A stretch of DNA of 52,076 bases from Candolleomyces eurysporus (lineage: Eukaryota > Basidiomycota > Agaricomycetes > Agaricales > Psathyrellaceae). The stretch covers positions 1-52,076 of the forward strand of contig JANBPK010000969.1 of the NCBI GenBank assembly GCA_027579435.1, given 5' to 3'. The notes under the pieces were generated by a model. It was not told the origin of the DNA and made no database searches. It worked only from the letters and a program-made list of their open reading frames with translations. Both the position numbers and the translations under genes were made by a program. Shown here in pieces: positions 10,118 to 20,160 of this stretch; the first letter of the stretch is position 1, and the number at the start of each line of letters is the position of its first letter.

Positions 10118-11837
10118 ATGCCGGAACCCAAGTTTATTATAGTTTTGGGCGCAGGTAAGTAGTACCTCGAATGGATTGACATGCTGACGTGCTTTTCCTG
10201 AAGGTATCAACGGACTCATGTGTGCAACGGAACTCCAGCGTCGAAACCCAAGCCGGCAAGTCAACTTAATTGCCCAAGTGCTTCCTGGTGACCCTCCGCC
10301 TTTCGCCTGGTCGACAGGATACTCTGTGAGCTATCATGATTGAATCACAGCTACACGTCGCTGAGACTTTCTGCAGCATTGTTTCTTTCCCTGTTTGAAG
10401 CAGATGTGTTCAAACTTCGAAGAACAAACGTTCCAGCATATGTATGATTTATCAGCGTCAACAGTGTCGCAGTCCTTCAGCCGATTTGAACACACCGAAT
10501 ATTTCTCAGTGGAGACAATAGATGAAGGAAAGGTGGCAGCTCTCCCGAATGTAAGCATTCTTTTATTTTGAATAACATTGCTTAGCTCCTCTGTAATTCT
10601 CTAGTTCCAAGTTTTACGACCAGATCAACTTCTCAAAGGTGCCAAACATGGCTCGACATTCACAAGCGTGTCCATAATGCCCAATCAAGTAGCCAGCCGC
10701 CTCCTTGAAGACTTCGGATCCATGGGTGGAAGGATATTCAGGGGGACTCTCCGGCATTTGAACGAGCTCGTTGAAGCTGGGGCCTTATCCTTCGCAAGAT
10801 CAAGCAAGTTCCACCAGGGCTCATTTGTGACGCCTTCGGCAATCGTGGTATGCGTTGGTATTGGTGCCCGAGCTATCGGAGGGATTGAGGACACATCAAT
10901 GCGTCCGATGCGAATCCAGGTCCTGAAATTAAGGGCTCCCTGGATGAAAGGCGGAAAGGCCTTCTACGATGACGACAAGATGCCTACTTTCTTTGCGATC
11001 CCTTTGGGAAACGGTGATGTCTGCAATCCACAGCTCGCGTTTGCTGGATAAAAAAACTCAATGTCTTGTAGGTCGTAGTAGGTAGCAAGCCCGACTACGA
11101 TGACTGGTAAGTTGTGAATACAGATTTCATTCTGCCAAAGGGTCTCTGATGTTTTGAATACTCTAGGTTTGCCCCGCCCCGCCCTCAGACAACTAAGTTC
11201 TTGTTGAAACAAGCCGAAAGATATTGCCCAGAGATCATCCCTACCGGCGCTCCACCCGATTTCGACCTGTCGTCTCTGTGCGTTTGGGAAGGATGCGACA
11301 TCTTCGGCGTGCGGAATGACGGCCCACGGCTCGAGGTCACTTTTGTTACGAACAGTAAAAATATAAGTGTCCCTGTTGTATGCAACTATGGGTAAGTTCA
11401 TGAAGCTCCGAAGCAAGCCTTTTCTTAAACTCGTCAACAGTTATGGCCCGTCTGAACTTCAAGTTTGTCAAGCAGCCGCTCAAGCTGTCGCCAACCTCGT
11501 TGACGGTGTGATTCAGCAAAGGATGGATAGTGATATAGTAAATGGTGAATTTCAATCAGCATTGTCCATGGGAGATGTACAATCTCCCAATATTGCTCCC
11601 AGCATCAAACAGGATGATCAGCAGATGGAGAGCGAGAACACAGACATCGACACCCAGAGGCAAAGGGTCAGTAATTTGATTGGTTTTATAAGACGCAAGG
11701 AAGGGAGTAAATTAACAAGGAGTATAGAGCAAAAGTTAGACTGTATCAAGGACAAGACGACGGTAGACATAGAAAGACTTATAAGTACAATTATTACCGA
11801 TTTCAGACTAAAGGGAAAGCCGACGATGAGCAAGTGA
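10118..11837 (+). CDS. D-amino-acid-oxidase-like FAD enzyme with C-terminal extension
   Basis: Seven exons: 10118..10154, 10204..10325, 10377..10550, 10605..11018, 11072..11106, 11167..11391, 11441..11837, giving 467 residues. The acceptor of exon 3 could instead be at 10403 (both in frame), and intron 4 uses a weak GTCTGC donor chosen to keep the frame. Residues about 6-20 are the FAD-binding Rossmann motif (IVLGAGINGL, cut by intron 1). Later blocks fit D-amino-acid oxidase: PFAWSTGYS, IPLGNGDVVVGS, the Arg-containing GVRNDGPRLEV region, and VVCNYGYGPSE near the C-terminal FAD site. The family oxidises D-amino acids to imino acids with H2O2, often in peroxisomes. About 100 residues follow the normal family end, acidic/Lys-rich with no SKL tail, though the protein ends MSK. 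Substrate unknown. Confidence 0.75.
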
Positions 11838-11844
11838 AAGAAAA

Positions 11845-12625
11845 CTAAGCACGGCGGAAATAAGGGCAATGGGGATTCTGCGCCCGCAGAGTACCGAGAG
11901 TTGCGTCCACGAGCACGACCGCATGGTGCATGAAATGAATGGCGTTTCGTAGGTTGTCCAGGTCAACCTGTGAAAGGGTTTCAGCTAAGGGAGTGTGAAC
12001 AGAGGGCGGACCTTGCAAAACGCTTACCGCAGTGACAAGATATGTGTTTTGGGGGGGGAGGGAGTTGAGGGTGGTGGTGTTGAAAATCCATGGGGACCAC
12101 GGTGGACGAGCCGTCACTGTGGTCATCACCTCGAGGAGCGACATCGGGGGTCACGGACATGCGGTCGGTGAAGGCACTGCCGCTGTGCACGGATTGGCCG
12201 TCAAGTTCCATAAGAGAAGGGGTCGGGGTCCCACCGGGAGTATAGAATGGGTTCATGAAGGTGGGTGGGGAGGAAAGATGAGCCTGCCTGTTGAGTGGTG
12301 GAGGGCTGACGAGACGCCGCCTTGTAGGCAGGGGGCTGAAGAGAACCCGTCTATCGGGCGAGGGGACAATGAGAGCCCGCCTATCGCGATATCCGTACAT
12401 ATAAGATGGACTGGAAGGTCCGGCAACCTGCAAAAATATGCCGTCAGTTTCTGCTTGAGACGGAAGCCAAAGCACAGGCTATGGGCTCACTGGCTGACTG
12501 AACTGGGCGACGGGGGAGCGCCGCATCGGTGAACTAAGGGCATCGGTGGCGTTCTGGACCTGGACACGATGTCTGTGGCCAACAGGGGCGTGTTTCCGAT
12601 GACGAACTGATGACTTGGAAGGCAT
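11845..12625 (-). CDS. hypothetical Pro/Arg-rich protein
   Basis: Three exons, 12625..12491, 12427..12028 and 11984..11845 (introns 63 and 43 bp, GTGAGC...GCAG and GTAAGC...TTAG), give 224 residues. The start at 12625 (ATGCCTTCCAAG) is the first convincing ATG; the frame is open further upstream. Residues about 55-100 hold a loose repeat of the type RR-x-L-x-x-SP (DRRALIVPSP, DRRVLFSPLP, TRRRLVSPPP). A Ser/His/Pro-rich low-complexity stretch follows, then a short helical end (VDLDNLRNAIHFMHHAVVLVD). No family recognised. The stop lies 7 bp from the stop of the convergent oxidase gene, so the transcripts must overlap antisense. Confidence 0.55.
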
Positions 12626-12866
12626 GCCAAAGCTGGTGACGAAGCTGATGCTGGGATATGAGTAGATGATGCGGCTGTTGGAACGGGCGGTAACTTTGCA
12701 ATTGGAACAGGAGAAAAATGCTTGCTTATATATGGACCCAGCGAGATTCTGAACGAAAAGGCACCGCAGGAGACAAAGGCAGCAAAAGAGACTGGTCAGC
12801 ACAAGGATACAGAGGCAAAAGTGGACGTACTAGGACCAGCCATTACACGGGATGCTAAGCGTGCCA

Positions 12867-12985
12867 AAGGTACGATGGTCAAGAAGCAGAGGCAGAGGGG
12901 TTGGGCAGCGAAGGACCAGAGGGCGTGTCAAAGGTATGATGGTCAAGACGCAGAGGGAGAGGGGGTAGGCAGCAAAAGACCATAG
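12867..12985 (+). repeat. two-unit tandem repeat, period about 62 bp
   Basis: Copies begin at 12867 (AAAGGTACGATGGTCAAGA) and 12929 (AAAGGTATGATGGTCAAGA) and run through CAGAGG and AGGACCA blocks with few differences. The unit is GA-rich. The surrounding 12640-13300 holds no gene I can support. Confidence 0.7.
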
Positions 12986-13704
12986 TACACGGATGACATA
13001 CTACAATGAACGATGGGTCGACAAATGCGGATGGTGGCAGCGTTGATGCGATAGGGTGGTCGTGGTCGTGGTTAGAGAAACAGTCAAGACACCCGACGTC
13101 ACGTCATCATCTACCCACGTGGGCTATCTTCCAGCAGCTACCAGATTGGGACGAGCGGAAAACTTTTTTCTTTTGCGAGCATTCCTCATTGAAAGTGTTG
13201 TCGGTCTTCGAACGCTATGCCTCGAAGAGAAAATTAAATAATGTATCTCAGTATTTTACCTTGATACAGTCCTGATGTCCCTTCTGAGGTTATCGCAGTG
13301 GCATAGAATAAGTGCCTGGAGGCATAATAGCCGGCGCAAAGTGGCAATAGAAAGTCTTCTACGCCCATGTTTCTTTTGTAAACATTGAAAAGGCAACGGT
13401 CGAAACATAGAATCTATTTCGACCGTTCCTCCGGTGTATACATGATGGAAGTACGGTCGGGTCTTTTTTTTTTTTAATCACCGGGGACACACTTAGTTCA
13501 ACCGCTCTTTTTCGGTCTTGTTTCGGCCGGCCACACAATGGGTGTCTCTCGTGATTACATGAACGGTCCATAGACGAAACACAGGCCAGTTTTTCCACAG
13601 TATGTCCAGTGGTCCCAGAGTGATTACACATCGGTCTCTCAGAGTCTGTCTAACACCTTGTGGCCACTATGGGAGCCGCGGATTAACCGCACCGGTCCTG
13701 CAGT
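12986..13704. other. non-coding stretch upstream of the Gypsy fragment
   Basis: No gene seen. It contains a perfect 11-bp inverted repeat (AACGGTCGAAA at 13395-13405 and its complement at 13417-13427, 11-bp loop), a T run near 13470 and several CGGT-rich words. It does not read as the reverse-transcriptase/RNase H part expected 5' of an integrase, so the Gypsy element was truncated or rearranged about 13700. Confidence 0.5.
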
Positions 13705-14781
13705 GTGGATTTCGTCGGGCCACTACCAGAGGACGAAGGGTATGATTCGCTCCTGACCATCACTGACCGTCTGGGCTCCGATATCAGGTTAATTCCCTGC
13801 CGGACCGACGCTACAGCAGAAGAAGTAGCTCAACTATTCTTCTCCCACTGGTACTGCGAAAACGGTTTACCAACTTCGATCGTGTCGGACCGTGATCGGC
13901 TTTTCGTCTTGGCATTTTGGAAAGCGCTCCATCGTCTTTCTGGGGTCAAGCTCGCCATGTCTTCCTCGTTCCACCCTCAATCCGACGGCTCTAGTGAACG
14001 TACCAATAAATCGGTCATTCAGGCGATCCGTTTTCACATCGAACGCAACCAGAAGGGTTGGGTAGCTTTGCTACCTCGGGTGCGCTTCGCTTTGATGAAT
14101 ACTGTTAATGCGTCTACTGGGTTTTCTCCTTTTCAGCTGCGTTTGGGTCGCTCCCCTCGTCTGGTTCCACCTGTTGTCTCTACTCCTGTGTTGGCACCAG
14201 AGATCAAGGCCGCCAAAGTGATACAGCAGCATGAACTTCTGGTTATGGAGGCCCAAGACAACTTGCTGCTGGCCAAGATCAACCAGGCCGCGCAGGCTAA
14301 CAAACATCGCGGTGAGGAATTCATTTATCGTGTGGGAGACAGAGTTATGCTTTCGACTAGGAACCGCCGGAAGGAATTAAAGGCGGGCGATAACTCCCGT
14401 GTTACCAAGTTCCTTGCACGGTGGATTGGTCCTTTCTCAATCACACAAGTCCATCCAGAAGCTTCGACATATACACTGGATATGCCGAATCATCCAAGAA
14501 TTTTCCCAGTATTCCATGGCTCTCAGTTGAAACCTTACTTCGCAAACAACGACATTGAGATTCCAACCCGCGCTCACATTTGTCCTCCGCCCTTGAAATT
14601 CGAGGATGGCGCCGAGGAATACTTCATTGATTGGATTTTGGACGAGCACAAGACTCGAAGACATTCAAGATACCTTGTTCGTTGGAAAGGTTACGGCGCC
14701 GAAGATGATCTGTGGATTCCTGAACAGGAACTCAAAGGCACAGACGCTCTCGCTCGGTGGAAGGAACGGTCGGGTACCTAA
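13705..14781 (+). mobile_element. Ty3/Gypsy chromovirus integrase with chromodomain, 5'-truncated
   Basis: A 358-codon open frame starting inside the integrase core (VDFVGPLPED; no ATG). The catalytic triad is visible: D21 (TITD), D62 (VSDRD) and E98 (SSERT), with the DD35E spacing. Downstream are the GKY-like C-terminal block (RWIGPFSITQVHPEASTYTL, VFHGSQLKPY) and a chromodomain at about 308-350 (DWILDEHKTRRHSRYLVRWKGY, EDDLWIPEQEL), which marks the chromovirus clade. Gag, protease, reverse transcriptase and RNase H are absent, so it cannot move on its own. Followed by a polypurine tract and LTR. Confidence 0.92.
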
Positions 14782-14896
14782 TCTTCTCTTTCGACGGCGG
14801 ATCCGGCTATCCTTCGGGACCCGGTGACCTTATGGACCCTTTATGATACCCACCCTTCGATGAAAATCCCTTTTAGCTTATAATTTTGCTTTTTCT

Positions 14897-15121
14897 AGAG
14901 GTGGGGAGAGTGTAAGGAATATCCTTACTACATTTGGACTATCACTATTTCGGACTCCGACTGATTGCTCTATATATACGGATCCACAACGTCTCGTCCC
15001 TGTATCCGTATCTCTTTTCCCTTTCTCTCTCTCAATCCCAGAGATTCATCAACTCAACTCCCCTCGTCGTTAAGCTTAGTGTAGGCAGTATACCTGCCTT
15101 CCATTGGGTAGTGTTTTGAAC
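14897..15121 (+). repeat. polypurine tract and 3' LTR of the Gypsy element
   Basis: A purine tract (AGAGGTGGGGAGAG, 14897-14910) directly precedes TGTAAGGAATATCCTTAC, a typical LTR start that is also a 7-bp-arm palindrome. A TATATATA box lies near 14972 and a CT-rich leader follows. The 3' end is uncertain; I place it near 15121, just after GTGTTTTGAACA. No 5' LTR copy is seen in the window. Confidence 0.7.
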
Positions 15122-16785
15122 ACCTTGACCCACAGTTTTAGCAAAGAAGAATTAATCAATTCTTAATACTCACTACTACCCCGCAACTTGCACTAGATTT
15201 TGTGCAGCTTGACTATGGTACAAGGCACTGCCTTAAGGATCTCATGTGGTTGGTGTTTTAGTGATCTCACCATTCACAATCTCTTCAGCATCACACCCTG
15301 TCGTATCTCAGCAACTTCTAAATAATTCCCATGTTGTAAACCTTCATTTCTAGCATGTTTACCCTGTCTCTGCACCATCTATCACTTATTTTTTGATACC
15401 TCCTCATTCATTCATTCATTGTTTATACCCTCTTTTTAATTAATATGGCACCAAATTCCTCCCTAAAACCAATTGACTAGACCATTTTGCAGGCTGAGTG
15501 GCTTGTACAAGCATCATACACATTGTCTGCTTATTACTGATGGAGGCTTGAGTGGAAATGATCCTGGAGATTGCAGGGAGGATAGGGAGATTGAGGAAGT
15601 GCCAGAGACACCTTCTGGTCTCCCTTTTTTTATTGGGGGAGATAGTCAAGATGAAACAACTGGTACTGAGGCAAAGAACCTCTGGGGTGCATCATATTTT
15701 TATTGAACAGCTTCTTGATGACTGACCTTTCAACAGAGGCCATTCTCAAGTATTTTCCTTCAAGGAGATGCACCAATATCTCTGTGGCCACCCCAATACT
15801 GTTCCCCCNAGCAACCACCACCAGAGTTGGTCCTGATGGCCTAACATCAGTCTACCTCCAGCCACTGCAGTCTGCTCCTGCCCAGCTGCTGACCCAGCTC
15901 CAGTCAAATGTGCTCCAAAGCCTCCTACATTCTCTGTCACCTCAGTCATGATTCCTGGACACTTTGTCCTAAGCCCTAGTTTGGGTTGATCTGTATCTGG
16001 CCCATGGTGACACTCATGGATTTTGCCATTTACGGATATGGGGGCATACCCATTCTGTGGATCACAGATGCATCCGCATGTTCATGAGGAATTCTTGTGC
16101 TACAGCCAGTGCATAACAAACTGAAAAATCAACTAGTGATTAGCAAGACACTGCTCCATACTTTTCAGCACAAAAAAGTACCATGAATCTTAAGTTTCTA
16201 AGAGAAAATGGCAAGAACAGGTCAGGAGACACACAAAAAAAATCATAGAAAAATCATAAGAAATTGGGGGGAAATAATTGATCACATAATTGTCCCTCTG
16301 GTCCTAATATTTTTGCTCAATTAGCTGAATATTTTTCTCAAGAGCTCACCACAGTCCGGCACACTGCAAGCACCAGCTTGCAAAGGTATTAGAAGATTAA
16401 ATTATCATTATTAAAGATACATGATATAGAATATGAGCTTCCAGCTTGAAATCCTATCCTCCAGGATGAGGAAACCAGCTGGCAGCAACTAACCCGGCAG
16501 GTGCCCAAGAAGGCACCCACACCCACAGATTTGTCATGGGGGTCGGCAACACAGCCAACGCGCGTGTATACAGAAAAACGGAACTGCCACTTTTGGACAG
16601 CCAGGTTCCCAGGCTGATCGATTGCGGCCAGGGCTATCTCTTCCAGCAGGTCTCAATTAGATCGCGTTCCACAGGGATTAAATGGTTGAAATGAGTCGAA
16701 AAAGATGTTAATATAGATATGTGTAAAGTAATATATGAAAATGAGATGCTTCTTCCATGAGAAGCCACGACATCTACTACATTCT
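15122..16785. other. CpG-poor non-coding repeat-like DNA
   Basis: No gene supported. Contains an (ATTC)n microsatellite near 15407-15420, an N at 15810 in a C run, and a GGTGCC/GGCACC hairpin near 16500. Composition (TG/CA-rich, few CG until about 16480) suggests decayed transposon DNA. Confidence 0.45.
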
Positions 16786-19590
16786 TCAGTCAATGTCCAT
16801 GTCATCTTGCTCATCCCAAGTTGCAACCGGAGTGTCGAGGAGCGGATCCGATATATTTTCGGCCTGAGTTGCTAGCGGGTTAGTCCCAAATTCACCAAGT
16901 CTGCATCGTTTCTGGTGAAGTTCAACCGCTGTGATCAACTGTCCTAATAAGGCGGCCTTGTCCATATCGTGGTAAAATTTCTTCTCCAACATTTTCTTCT
17001 CGAAGTCGAGCTGTCTGTGCCAATCAAGCTGTAGCCTGATCTCGACAACGTTAATTTTCTTCCCATCCAATTTCAGCCCTTTGCGCAGGTTTTCCAAGTT
17101 TAGCTCCGGGGTCAATGCCGCAAGCGCCGCAATGTGAGCATCAATTTTCTCTTGAGCACGAGCTGCCCTCTGCTTCTTCGCCTCTACCTCAGCCTTCTGG
17201 TAGGCTATTTCTTCCTCCCTCCTTCGTTTATCGAGCTTCATGCCTTCCTGCTCGCGCTGTAAACGCATGAGATATTTCTGGGACAGAGAATCGGACATCC
17301 GATACTGTATAAATTTCTCGGTGTTGTTCCGGGAGTACATGAGCTTTGCGTTGATCTTTGACACGTTCATGCGTGGCGCAAATCTTGACATTAGCCGGGT
17401 GCTTCCAAGAAGGCCTTCGTTGTCGTCGTTTGTCGCATTTATGAAGATGTTTTCCTTGTCCCCTTCGCTGAGTTTGCTGATCTGCCCATCTTCTTTGAAC
17501 TCCGTCGTTAATCGCTCCCAGACCTCTAATGAGCCTCCAAAAAATGCAGAAAGGCATCTACGCAAGTGAGGCAGCTGTGGGGAAAGCCTGGCTACAGCGT
17601 AGATGACATCTGGACGGTCCCAAGGCTCGCCTCCGAATGCAGCCTTTGCATAATCCCCATCTTCAAACATTAAAAGGGGATCAGGATTTGTGGCCATTGA
17701 TTGACAGTATGCCTTGACGTCCTTGTGCAGCTCCGATAATCCCAACGCATTTATGCGTTTATCTCCTCCAGGTCGAACCCTCTTCATGTATGGCTTCCCT
17801 AGGCATTCAAGATAGAGTGAGAGGACACATAGCTCGGTGAGAGTAGGCCCATCCTTCAAGCCCTTGTAGACATTGAGCTCCATGTGGTTGAAGGTCTTGT
17901 TGTCCTTCTTGTCCCGCACAAATAGCAGGAATTCTTCAAATGACTGTTGATGGACGATAAGCTCTGCTGCTGCTGCGCAATGGGACTGGAACCGTGTACT
18001 GCTGGTGTCTGGAAATGCGATTGAGTAACCATATAAGTTCTCAAAGTACATCTTGAATGTGTCTTGCTGACCCTTCTTGTCGTCCTTGTGTCGGAATATT
18101 GCCCCAGCAAGACTTGTCAATTTGACCCCTCCACTATCACCAAACGAGCTGAGTACCGCCTCTGAGGAGCCTGCATTTACAGCCATTTCTTTGTGCTGGT
18201 TCATGAGTTTGACAGGTGCAGTGTTGTCCACTGTACTCCAATATTCTGCCATCCGACGTGCACCTCCTTTCACCGAATTCAACTCCTTGTGCATACAACA
18301 CCCAGCCCAGACAAAAACCTCAGCCTTCTCCCGATCTTCATCTGAAAGATCTGCCCATGCCTCTGCCCCAAATCTCTCAATCACCTCCTCCATCGCCTGC
18401 TTATCGTACTTCTCCTGTTCTGCCTCCACAAGATGATCCCAAACCTCTGACCCTCCAACTTCATGCATCTTCCTCTTTGCAGCATCAATGATTATTGGTA
18501 CAAGCTCTTGTAAAGGCTTTGAAGTAAAGACTTCAAGCCCTTTGAGATACTTGGATGATACAATCATCCAGTCCTTGATGCCTCGACCTAGCTTTTTCTG
18601 ATCTTCAGCATGGTCACTTCCTAGACCTCGAATGTTTGCTGCAAATGAGACAACTAAAGCAGGCTTTGACTGTCCCAATGGGCTGTTATTGTAGACTCCA
18701 TAGGCCTTCTCAATGATCTCCTTTAGACCACAAAGCTGTGTTTCACTTGTATGGTTCACAGCAGTGGAGAGGCCAAGGACTCGAGTCTTGATTGTTCTGC
18801 TTGGCTTCAATGGATCATCTTCGTAGGTTGGAGCTGAGAAGGTGACATGCCGGGACTCAAAATTGCGGTGTCGAATTGTGGTACCATCAGAACTGAGAGT
18901 GTGTCCTGTAGTAGATATACTGAAGTTAGCTGGACTTGTTGTATTACCACATACAGTTCTCTGCTCACCATTCTCTGCAAATTGAAGTTCATCAACAATT
19001 TGAACCTGTGCTGCAAGACCTCCTGCTGCCACTATCCTTCCAACTGTTCTGGCACTAACATCTCCTTCAATCTTCACCCCAAGACCATGGCCTACAGTAT
19101 GAATAACCTGGTTGGTGTTTGATTCTGGGATGCCCAGTGCTGAAAGCTGTCTGACAACACCACGAATTGGGAAAGACACAGCCCCTCCCTTTTCCTTCAA
19201 AGACACAGTTCCAAGGTATTTTCCAACCTTATCTGAGCCTGATCCATCGCGCTTCTTGTTTGATGTTCCCATTCTCCGAAGATTTCGCATTTTCAACGCA
19301 TTACGAGCCTTCTTTAATTTGCCCTTGAGTGACTGAACACGCGCACTTCTTCGGTTGATTTCTTTGTTCTTGTTATTGATCTTCAATTGCTTTTCTTGCA
19401 CTCGACTCTTGAGGCGGGAGACTTCGCTCTGAAGTGACCTAATTAACGCGTTTTCCGTGTCATGGTTGCTGACAGGGCGGTCACATTGGCTGTCAGAGTC
19501 TGAATTCTGTTGCTTTTGACGGTTTTCGGCAATCTTCTGGATGTTGGCGAGCCGCTGGGCATGCTGTAGAGGGGTGAGGCCTTTGACCAT
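16786..19590 (-). CDS. 934-residue transposase-like protein, intact
   Basis: A single intronless frame from ATG 19590. Residues about 45-105 are a Lys/Arg-rich coiled coil. Candidate RNase H-fold landmarks follow: DGTTIRH at 235, ALVVSFAANIRGLGSDHAEDQKK with Asp at 326/330, and GCCMHKELNSVKGG at 430. Another charged coiled coil lies at about 770-850, and the tail is acidic. Long intronless ORFs of this look are repeated in mushroom genomes and behave like transposase genes; I could not assign a named superfamily, and the catalytic acidic residues are guesses. I found no clear terminal inverted repeats. The frame is complete although part of it is CpG-poor, so it may be recent or still selected. 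Confidence 0.55.
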   Translation of the reverse strand: MVKGLTPLQHAQRLANIQKIAENRQKQQNSDSDSQCDRPVSNHDTENALIRSLQSEVSRLKSRVQEKQLKINNKNKEINRRSARVQSLKGKLKKARNALKMRNLRRMGTSNKKRDGSGSDKVGKYLGTVSLKEKGGAVSFPIRGVVRQLSALGIPESNTNQVIHTVGHGLGVKIEGDVSARTVGRIVAAGGLAAQVQIVDELQFAENGEQRTVCGNTTSPANFSISTTGHTLSSDGTTIRHRNFESRHVTFSAPTYEDDPLKPSRTIKTRVLGLSTAVNHTSETQLCGLKEIIEKAYGVYNNSPLGQSKPALVVSFAANIRGLGSDHAEDQKKLGRGIKDWMIVSSKYLKGLEVFTSKPLQELVPIIIDAAKRKMHEVGGSEVWDHLVEAEQEKYDKQAMEEVIERFGAEAWADLSDEDREKAEVFVWAGCCMHKELNSVKGGARRMAEYWSTVDNTAPVKLMNQHKEMAVNAGSSEAVLSSFGDSGGVKLTSLAGAIFRHKDDKKGQQDTFKMYFENLYGYSIAFPDTSSTRFQSHCAAAAELIVHQQSFEEFLLFVRDKKDNKTFNHMELNVYKGLKDGPTLTELCVLSLYLECLGKPYMKRVRPGGDKRINALGLSELHKDVKAYCQSMATNPDPLLMFEDGDYAKAAFGGEPWDRPDVIYAVARLSPQLPHLRRCLSAFFGGSLEVWERLTTEFKEDGQISKLSEGDKENIFINATNDDNEGLLGSTRLMSRFAPRMNVSKINAKLMYSRNNTEKFIQYRMSDSLSQKYLMRLQREQEGMKLDKRRREEEIAYQKAEVEAKKQRAARAQEKIDAHIAALAALTPELNLENLRKGLKLDGKKINVVEIRLQLDWHRQLDFEKKMLEKKFYHDMDKAALLGQLITAVELHQKRCRLGEFGTNPLATQAENISDPLLDTPVATWDEQDDMDID

Positions 19591-20160
19591 GAGCTGGCAG
19601 TTGTGAAAAGGTCAATATTTCCTCCCCGACGACCATCCACCGACCAGGGATCATGTACCTAGCGCGTCGAAAGGGCCATCATTAAGGACCCTGACCATCT
19701 CGACCTACCCGATTCGGTTAATCGGTACGCTCTGGTGCTACCCTCTGGTTCACTTTGCGTCCTGCCTTTAGCACAATCGTTCTCTTTNCATTTTTTTTNG
19801 GGATTCATATATTAAATCGCATTTGATTCCCGATCGCCGGGTTTTTTCGCTATGGAACTTGATTCTACATACACCTAGACTAGGTTAGCACCCCGTTGCA
19901 GAAGATTGGCCCGAAACTAAAGAAAATAACCCCGACACATTTCATCTATTGAGGAATGCCAACAACTTTCCTCTCACAACAATAGTCGCAGTGTGCGTCG
20001 ATGAGGAAATGTGGGTCAAGGACAAGATCTGGCGCGCCCGTCGGAGTTTAAATTGGCAGGGCGTTGCGGACCCCCATTTGTCAGCTTTTTTGGGCCTTAT
20101 CCATGGGCATGTGATCTGTAACCAGATCCGTGAGTGTTATCTATAAGTTACGTTATCCAT
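19591..20160. other. upstream of transposase-like gene; orphan plus-strand reading frame
   Basis: Two N positions (19788, 19799) beside T runs. On the plus strand 19949-20146 is open and protein-like (TTIVAVCVDEEMWVKDKIW, RRSLNWQGVADPHLSAFLGL) but has no good start or recognisable family; it may be one exon of a gene cut by the neighbouring element. Confidence 0.3.

Noticed and set aside
10326..10403. Frameshift or stop in the oxidase gene before exon 3
   Set aside because: A GTGAGC donor with either of two AG acceptors keeps the frame, so a normal intron explains it.
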